11,228 nucleotides of DNA from Oscillospiraceae bacterium (GTDB lineage Bacteria > Bacillota > Clostridia > Oscillospirales > Oscillospiraceae), in contig CAJGCI010000054.1 in NCBI GenBank assembly GCA_904501855.1, positions 1 to 11,228 of the forward strand. The letters are read 5' to 3'. Below are positions 7,533-11,228 of the stretch, one piece after another. The first letter of the stretch is position 1; each line of letters begins with the position of its first letter. Below the pieces are notes generated by a model, which was given only the letters and a program-made list of their open reading frames with translations, had not been told where the DNA came from and ran no database searches. Made by a program: the position numbers and the translations under genes.

Positions 7533-8717
7533 ATGGCCAGAACAAAACAGACACCGACACCGTCGGAAGAACTCGCGGACTATTCCAGAGAACGACAGAG
7601 AAAGAGATCCATGGACGCTCCTTTTCTGATTCTGGTACTGATCCTCATGACCGTCGGACTGATCATGCTTCTGTCCGCCAGTTATGCAAGAGCCTATTAC
7701 GAAGGAAACAGCCCGATCTCCATCTTTATCCGGCAGCTGTTCTTCGCAGCCGTCGGACTGGTGCTGATGATGCTTCTGTCCCGGATGCCCCTGAGCATCT
7801 ATAAGAAATGGTCCATGCGTGTGCTGCTCATCGCGGTGGCACTGATGCTGCTGGTCCCCATTATCGGATCTCGGGTAAACGGTGCAAAGCGCTGGATCAA
7901 TCTGGGGCTGTTTACCATCCAGCCTTCCGAGATCGCCAAGATCAGTGTCATCATGGCTTTTTCGGCGATGATCTGCAAATACCGGGATAAGATGAAAACC
8001 TGGCGGTATGGCGTGCTGCCCTTCGCCGGGATCCTGATCGCCTTCGCCGGACTTCTTGCCCTGGAACCGCATCTGTCCGCCACCATTATCATAGCCCTTC
8101 TGGGCGCGGCACTGATGTTCCTCGGCGGCTCTCCGCTTTCGGCTTTTCTGGTCGGCGGCGGGGGACTGGCCGGTCTGATCTTCCTGTACACCAAGTTCAG
8201 TTATGCATCGGACCGTATCGAAGCATGGCGGAATCCCATGACCCATGAGAGCGATACGGCCTATCAGATCAAGCAGTCACTGTATTCCATCGGTTCCGGC
8301 GGCCTGAGCGGCGTCGGACTGGGTGAGAGCCGGCAGAAATACATGTTCCTCCCGGAAGAACACAATGATTTCATTTTCTCCATCGTCTGCGAGGAGCTGG
8401 GATATATCGGAGCCATTACAATCCTGATCCTGTTTGCTCTTCTGATCATCCGGGGATTCTGGCTGGCGACGAAATGTCCGGACCGTTACGCGTTCCTGCT
8501 TTGCTGCGGCGTTTCCACGCTGCTGTCCATTCAGGTGGTCCTCAATGTCTCTGTCGTCACCAATCTGATCCCATGTACCGGCGTGTCACTGCCGTTTTTC
8601 AGCTACGGCGGAACGGCGCTGATGCTGCAGCTTGCGGAGATGGGGATCGTTCTGAGCTGCTCTAGGACGATACCGGATAAGAAGAAACTGATGACAGCAG
8701 AAAACCTGCAATTATAG
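7533..8717 (+). CDS. ftsW: Septal peptidoglycan glycosyltransferase FtsW (SEDS family; SpoVE-like)
   Basis: This is a 394-residue SEDS-family polytopic membrane protein with about ten predicted helices after a charged cytoplasmic N-terminus (1-27). SEDS proteins polymerise lipid II into glycan strands together with a class B PBP. Signatures include NGAKRWINLG (116-125), QPSEIAK (130-136), QSLYSIGSGGLSGVGLGES (248-266), LPEEHNDFIFSIVCEELG (273-290) with D279 at the site of the essential extracellular aspartate, and TGVSLPFFSYGGTALM (349-364). The usual QPDxGT stretch reads EPHLSAT (178-184), losing the aspartate. FtsW, SpoVE and RodA are hard to separate by sequence; the dcw setting downstream of a division PBP supports FtsW, although in a spore former the gene could serve as spoVE. 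An intrinsic terminator follows seven bases after the stop. Confidence 0.93.
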   Translation: MARTKQTPTPSEELADYSRERQRKRSMDAPFLILVLILMTVGLIMLLSASYARAYYEGNSPISIFIRQLFFAAVGLVLMMLLSRMPLSIYKKWSMRVLLIAVALMLLVPIIGSRVNGAKRWINLGLFTIQPSEIAKISVIMAFSAMICKYRDKMKTWRYGVLPFAGILIAFAGLLALEPHLSATIIIALLGAALMFLGGSPLSAFLVGGGGLAGLIFLYTKFSYASDRIEAWRNPMTHESDTAYQIKQSLYSIGSGGLSGVGLGESRQKYMFLPEEHNDFIFSIVCEELGYIGAITILILFALLIIRGFWLATKCPDRYAFLLCCGVSTLLSIQVVLNVSVVTNLIPCTGVSLPFFSYGGTALMLQLAEMGIVLSCSRTIPDKKKLMTAENLQL

Positions 8718-8723
8718 AATCTG

Positions 8724-8754
8724 GCGGATGACGTTTCAGTCATCCGCTTTTTTT
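8724..8754 (+). terminator. Intrinsic terminator between ftsW and murG
   Basis: A perfect 9-bp GC-rich stem (8724-8732 with 8739-8747) with a six-base loop is followed by seven T residues (8748-8754). It ends the mraZ-ftsW transcript six bases after the ftsW stop codon and splits the dcw cluster into separately controlled units. Confidence 0.95.
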
Positions 8755-8790
8755 GCAAACAAATTGTAACTGTCCTCAGCGCGGATTATG

Positions 8791-8799
8791 TGGTATAAA
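8791..8799 (+). promoter_or_regulatory. Probable extended -10 promoter for murG-ftsQ
   Basis: TGG followed by TATAAA (8794-8799) forms an extended -10 element (TGnTATAAA). No good -35 lies at the right distance: TTGTAA at 8764-8769 is about 24 nt away, and the 17-nt position has only TGTCCT. A promoter is expected here because a strong terminator closes the upstream unit. Transcription would start near 8806. Confidence 0.5.
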
Positions 8800-8840
8800 G
8801 AATAAAAGGGATATTATGTAGACTTAGTAGGAGCTGTTTT

Positions 8841-9959
8841 ATGAGATATCTGTTTACGTGCGGCGGTACAGCCGGACATATCAATCCCGCCATTGCCGTT
8901 GCCGGCAAGCTGAGAGAACTGGATCCCGAGTGTGAGGTCCTGTTTGTCGGTGCAAAGGGGCACATGGAGGAGAACCTGGTCCCGCGGGAAGGATATGAGA
9001 TCCGCACGGTTAACATTACAAATATTTCCAGAGGGCATTCCATGGAGGCGTTCCGCCATAATATCGATACGGTCAAGAATGTGCTGACCGCCACGCGGGA
9101 TGCCAAGCGGATCGTCGATGAGTTCCAGCCGGATGTGGCCATCGGCACCGGCGGTTACGTGTGTTATCCCGTGCTGAAAGCAGCTAACGAGAGACACGTC
9201 CCCACTGCAGTGCATGAATCCAATGCCGTACCCGGCCTGACCACAAAGATGCTTGCCGGTCAGGTGGACCGGATCATGCTGGGGTTTGAAGAGAGCCGTC
9301 AGTATTACCGCAACCAGAAGGATACCATCGTGACGGGCACTCCTGTCCGCGGTGAATTCGATCAGTATACGAAAGAGGAGGCCAGACAGCAGCTGAACAT
9401 CCCGGAGGGGATGCCTCTCGTTGTTTCCGTATGGGGTTCTCTGGGTGCCAGTCATATGAACGGGATCATGAGCGAACTGATCCGGGAGGAACATGACGAG
9501 CCCGGTTACCGTCTCATCCACGCCACAGGCCGGAACGGATACAAGAAAGTCATCTCGTTCATGGAAGAGGAGAACGTGGATTATCAGGAGAAGGGGATCG
9601 ACATCCGGGAATACATTTATGATATGCCCAGAGTCATGGCCGCTGCGGATCTGATCCTGTGCCGTGCCGGCGCATCCACGCTGGCGGAACTGACCTATAT
9701 GGGCAAGCCGGTGATCCTCATCCCGTCTCCCAATGTTACGAACAACCATCAGGAGAAAAATGCCCGCGTGATCGAGCACGCCGGAGGGGCCCGCGTGATG
9801 CTGGAAGGTCAGTTCGAAGCCAGAGATCTTCGCAATGCGATCCATGAGCTTCTTGCCGATCCCGAAGGACTGAAGGCCATGTCGGATGCCATGTATTCAC
9901 TGGCGGTACCGGATGCGGTGGATAAGATCACGGAGATCATCGCAGAACTGACTTCCTAA
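8841..9959 (+). CDS. murG: UDP-N-acetylglucosamine--MurNAc-(pentapeptide) pyrophosphoryl-undecaprenol GlcNAc transferase
   Basis: MurG adds GlcNAc from UDP-GlcNAc to lipid I, producing lipid II on the cytoplasmic membrane face. The 372-residue protein shows the GT-B (family 28) layout. The N-terminal lipid I-binding half has GGTAGHINPA (8-17), including H13, then GTGGYVCYP (102-110) and HESNAVPG (125-132). The C-terminal UDP-GlcNAc-binding half has WGSLGA (198-203), CRAGASTLAE (274-283) with E283 as the likely GlcNAc contact, and HQEKNA (303-308). The first glycine loop is GGTAGH rather than GGTGGH, and the second is GSLGA rather than GSQGA. I recall similar loops in clostridial MurG proteins. 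AGGAG (8829-8833) precedes the ATG by seven bases. It leads its own short unit with ftsQ; no murB lies between them, unlike in B. subtilis. Confidence 0.96.
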   Translation: MRYLFTCGGTAGHINPAIAVAGKLRELDPECEVLFVGAKGHMEENLVPREGYEIRTVNITNISRGHSMEAFRHNIDTVKNVLTATRDAKRIVDEFQPDVAIGTGGYVCYPVLKAANERHVPTAVHESNAVPGLTTKMLAGQVDRIMLGFEESRQYYRNQKDTIVTGTPVRGEFDQYTKEEARQQLNIPEGMPLVVSVWGSLGASHMNGIMSELIREEHDEPGYRLIHATGRNGYKKVISFMEEENVDYQEKGIDIREYIYDMPRVMAAADLILCRAGASTLAELTYMGKPVILIPSPNVTNNHQEKNARVIEHAGGARVMLEGQFEARDLRNAIHELLADPEGLKAMSDAMYSLAVPDAVDKITEIIAELTS

Positions 9960-9963
9960 GTGT

Positions 9964-9968
9964 GGTGA
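9964..9968 (+). promoter_or_regulatory. Ribosome binding site choosing the ftsQ start at 9974
   Basis: GGTGA pairs with the anti-Shine-Dalgarno end of 16S rRNA and lies five bases before ATG 9974. The competing GTG codons at 9962 and 9965 overlap it and have no ribosome binding site of their own. Confidence 0.5.
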
Positions 9969-9973
9969 ACGGA

Positions 9974-10771
9974 ATGGATAATCAAGAAAACAAAGTCAAT
10001 ACCGGGAAACGGACACGGTCCGGTGCCCATGCGCACTCATCCAATGCGGTAAAACGCAGAAGCCCGCTTCGCCCCATCCTGACATTCGTCATCATTGTGC
10101 TGGGCGTTCTGCTGGCACTGAGCGTGTTTTTCCGTGTTTCCAAGATCACGGTGGACGGCAATTCCTACTACACGGAAGAGCAGATCATACAGGCGTCCGG
10201 GATCGAGAACGGGGACAACATGTTCTTCGTGAACCGTTTTTCCGCAGCCAGCAGGATCTTCGCCAAACTGCCGTATGTGCAGAAAGTCACGATCAACAGA
10301 AAACTTCCCAACCATGTGATCATCGAGATCGCTGAGAGCCAGGAACTGGCCTACGTCGTTTCCGGTGATACCTACTGGGCCATCGACAGCAACGGCAAGG
10401 TCCTGGAAAAAGTGGATTCCAAAAAGGCGAAGGATCTCATCCGCGTGGACGGTCTTTCCCTGAAGAAACCGAAGGTCGGACAGCAGATCGAGACCAAAAA
10501 CGGGGATATGGACAAGGTCGAGTATCTGGCAACGATCCTCAACGGTATCCAGAGCCGTCAGATGATGGAGGATATCGGCTATATCGACATGTCGTCGGTG
10601 GCAAACCCGGTGTTCGATTACAAAGGACATTTCACCGTGAAACTTGGGGCCAATGAAAATCTGGAATACAAGCTCGGCCTGCTGGTCTCCGCGGTGGAGA
10701 AACTGAAGGAGAATGAGTATGGTGTGATCGATCTATCCATCGATCATCAGGCTCATTTCAGTCCGAATTAA
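9974..10771 (+). CDS. ftsQ: Cell division protein FtsQ/DivIB
   Basis: The 265-residue bitopic membrane protein has a basic cytoplasmic tail (1-33), one membrane helix (about 34-53) and an extracellular POTRA domain (about 55-122) opening with ITVDGNSYYTEEQI and ending in LPNHVIIEIAE. A beta domain follows (about 124-260), with YWAIDSNGKVL (134-144) typical of FtsQ/DivIB. It binds FtsL and DivIC and controls assembly and activation of the septal synthase. The start at ATG 9974 was preferred over in-frame GTG 9962, which would add four residues, because of the GGTGA spacing. The gene follows murG after 14 nt and shares its transcript. In B. subtilis, murB lies between murG and divIB; here it does not. 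Sequence similarity in this family is low, so the call rests on domain layout plus the position between murG and ftsZ. Confidence 0.92.
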   Translation: MDNQENKVNTGKRTRSGAHAHSSNAVKRRSPLRPILTFVIIVLGVLLALSVFFRVSKITVDGNSYYTEEQIIQASGIENGDNMFFVNRFSAASRIFAKLPYVQKVTINRKLPNHVIIEIAESQELAYVVSGDTYWAIDSNGKVLEKVDSKKAKDLIRVDGLSLKKPKVGQQIETKNGDMDKVEYLATILNGIQSRQMMEDIGYIDMSSVANPVFDYKGHFTVKLGANENLEYKLGLLVSAVEKLKENEYGVIDLSIDHQAHFSPN

Positions 10772-10805
10772 TGAGATAGAGCGGGAAGTAGGAACAAAAT
10801 CGGGG

Positions 10806-10848
10806 AATTGGTCGTTAACATAATATCGCAAAAAGATATTGACCAGTT
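10806..10848. repeat. Nested inverted repeat over the ftsZ promoter -35 region
   Basis: Inner arms AATATC (10822-10827) and GATATT (10835-10840) are perfect with a 7-nt A-rich loop. Outer arms AATTGGTC (10806-10813) and GACCAGTT (10841-10848) pair over 8 positions with one G-T pair. On the 3' side the two arms abut; on the 5' side eight bases (10814-10821, containing the palindrome GTTAAC) bulge out. No T-tract follows, so this is not a typical terminator. The outer right arm covers the -35 box of the ftsZ promoter, which suggests an operator; it could also fold in RNA reading through from ftsQ. Confidence 0.5.
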
Positions 10849-10867
10849 TGCAAAAACGTTATAGAAT
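10839..10867 (+). promoter_or_regulatory. Sigma-A-type promoter of ftsZ
   Basis: TTGACC (10839-10844) and TAGAAT (10862-10867) are each one base from consensus and separated by the ideal 17 nt. Transcription should start near 10873-10875. This gives ftsZ expression independent of murG-ftsQ, with either a 246-nt leader before ATG 11121 or an almost leaderless mRNA for the in-frame ATG at 10875. Confidence 0.78.
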
Positions 10868-10874
10868 ATGCAGT

Positions 10875-11120
10875 ATGAGTAAATCTGCCAGAAAAAAGCA
10901 AAAATACAACCGCGGTAACGGACACCCGGCAGAATCGGTGCGACCCTCTGAACCGGTGCAGCCAGCGGTATCAGAAAATGCGACAGTTCCGGTAGAGGCT
11001 GCCAGACAGGCAGAAATAACGGAACAGGTGGTACACTCTGAACCAATGGAACCGATGGAACCGGTCAAGCCGGTGGAGCCGATCATTCCGCAGGATGAAA
11101 CTAATATAGGAGGCACGAAC
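10875..11120 (+). other. In-frame open extension upstream of ftsZ (possible N-terminal extension of 82 residues)
   Basis: From ATG 10875 the ftsZ frame is open for 82 codons up to ATG 11121; the nearest in-frame stop is TAA at 10821-10823. Both other forward frames contain stops. The predicted peptide begins with a basic stretch (MSKSARKKQKYNR, 1-13) and then becomes disordered and rich in Pro, Glu and Val (11 Pro and 11 Glu in 82), including a three-residue periodic run of x-E-P type at 56-72. No ribosome binding site precedes ATG 10875, and the predicted transcription start coincides with it. Alternatives are a plain untranslated leader or initiation at in-frame ATG 11046 or 11055, neither with a ribosome binding site. 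Translation is plausible but unproven. Confidence 0.5.
11108..11113 (+). promoter_or_regulatory. Ribosome binding site of ftsZ (canonical start)
   Basis: A perfect AGGAGG lies seven bases before ATG 11121, the best-formed ribosome binding site in this part of the window. It supports 11121 as at least one real start of ftsZ, whether or not the upstream in-frame codons are also translated. Confidence 0.88.
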
Positions 11121-11228
11121 ATGGATGTAAGAGCCGAAAATGGGCCCGATAATGTTGTTGCTATCAAGGTAGTAGGCGTAGGCGGCGCCGGCAATAACGT
11201 GGTCAACAGAATGGTAAAATCAGGGACC
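11121..11228 (+). CDS. ftsZ: Cell division protein FtsZ (partial, 5' end only)
   Basis: Only the first 36 codons from ATG 11121 lie in the window; the gene continues past its end. FtsZ is the tubulin-like GTPase whose filaments form the division ring and guide septal wall synthesis. The visible part has a short lead-in (residues 1-12), the first beta strand AIKVVGVGG (14-22) and the first GTP-binding loop GVGGAGNNVVNRM (19-31), which is diagnostic of FtsZ. The start is supported by AGGAGG seven bases upstream, and the resulting N-terminus has ordinary FtsZ length. The same frame is open upstream to ATG 10875, so a longer form is possible. ftsA, which precedes ftsZ in many bacteria, is absent between ftsQ and ftsZ. 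Confidence 0.93.
   Translation, partial: MDVRAENGPDNVVAIKVVGVGGAGNNVVNRMVKSGT

Noticed and set aside
8764..8789. A conventional -35/-10 promoter (TTGTAA with GATTAT) before murG
   Set aside because: The spacer is only about 14 nt and the -10 match is poor; the TGGTATAAA extended -10 is the better candidate.
8814..9845. A 343-codon minus-strand frame opposite murG, with similar ones opposite murE, mraY and ftsW
   Set aside because: Same in-register codon-bias effect; no ribosome binding sites or family motifs, and the plus-strand genes are certain.
10813..10869. Imperfect direct repeat of a CGTTA...AATAT segment (10813-10826 and 10857-10869)
   Set aside because: The match is short and gapped in AT-rich promoter DNA, and the second copy largely is the -10 region, so I do not treat it as a separate operator.
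10868..10882. A four-codon upstream frame (ATG CAG TAT GAG TAA) before ftsZ
   Set aside because: It starts inside the -10 box region, upstream of the predicted transcription start, so it would not be on the promoter's transcript, and it has no ribosome binding site.
10859..11206. A 115-codon minus-strand frame opposite the ftsZ 5' region
   Set aside because: Its Ser/Gly/Thr-rich composition is the mirror of the Pro/Glu repeat; it crosses the FtsZ coding start and has no recognisable motif.

Overview
The window is a chromosomal division and cell wall (dcw) gene cluster from a low-to-moderate GC Gram-positive bacterium. The gene order, the meso-diaminopimelate-type MurE, the long N-terminal tail on FtsL and the MurG loop sequences (GGTAGHINPA, WGSLGA) point to class Clostridia, most likely Lachnospiraceae or a close relative. 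That placement is inferred from family resemblance, not from a search. All supported genes are on the + strand.

Layout: positions 2-532 hold a coiled-coil protein that ends the preceding unit at a strong intrinsic terminator (571-605). A sigma-A-type promoter (661-688) followed by three 10-nt-spaced MraZ boxes (695-720) then opens the dcw operon: mraZ, rsmH, ftsL, a PASTA-containing class B PBP, murE, mraY and ftsW. These genes overlap or are separated by at most 36 nt. A second strong terminator (8724-8754) follows ftsW directly. A probable extended -10 promoter restarts transcription for murG and ftsQ/divIB. After ftsQ a third promoter (10839-10867), overlapped by a nested inverted repeat, precedes ftsZ, which runs off the window end.

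The products form one pathway. MurE adds the third stem-peptide residue, MraY makes lipid I and MurG makes lipid II. FtsW polymerises lipid II and the PBP cross-links it at the septum. FtsL and FtsQ/DivIB bridge and regulate this synthase, and FtsZ forms the ring that places it. MraZ probably regulates the whole set; RsmH is its usual ribosome-modifying companion. murF, murD, murC, murB and ftsA are absent from the positions where many Firmicutes carry them, so the cluster is reduced.

The most unusual signal is at the right end. The reading frame of ftsZ is open for 82 codons upstream of its well-formed ribosome binding site, back to an ATG at 10875. It would encode a basic, then Pro/Glu/Val-rich, extension. 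The predicted transcription start falls almost on that ATG. Either FtsZ here has two translational forms with a disordered N-terminal extension, or ftsZ has a 246-nt leader that happens to stay open. I see no previously unknown multi-gene system, RNA gene, CRISPR array or mobile element.
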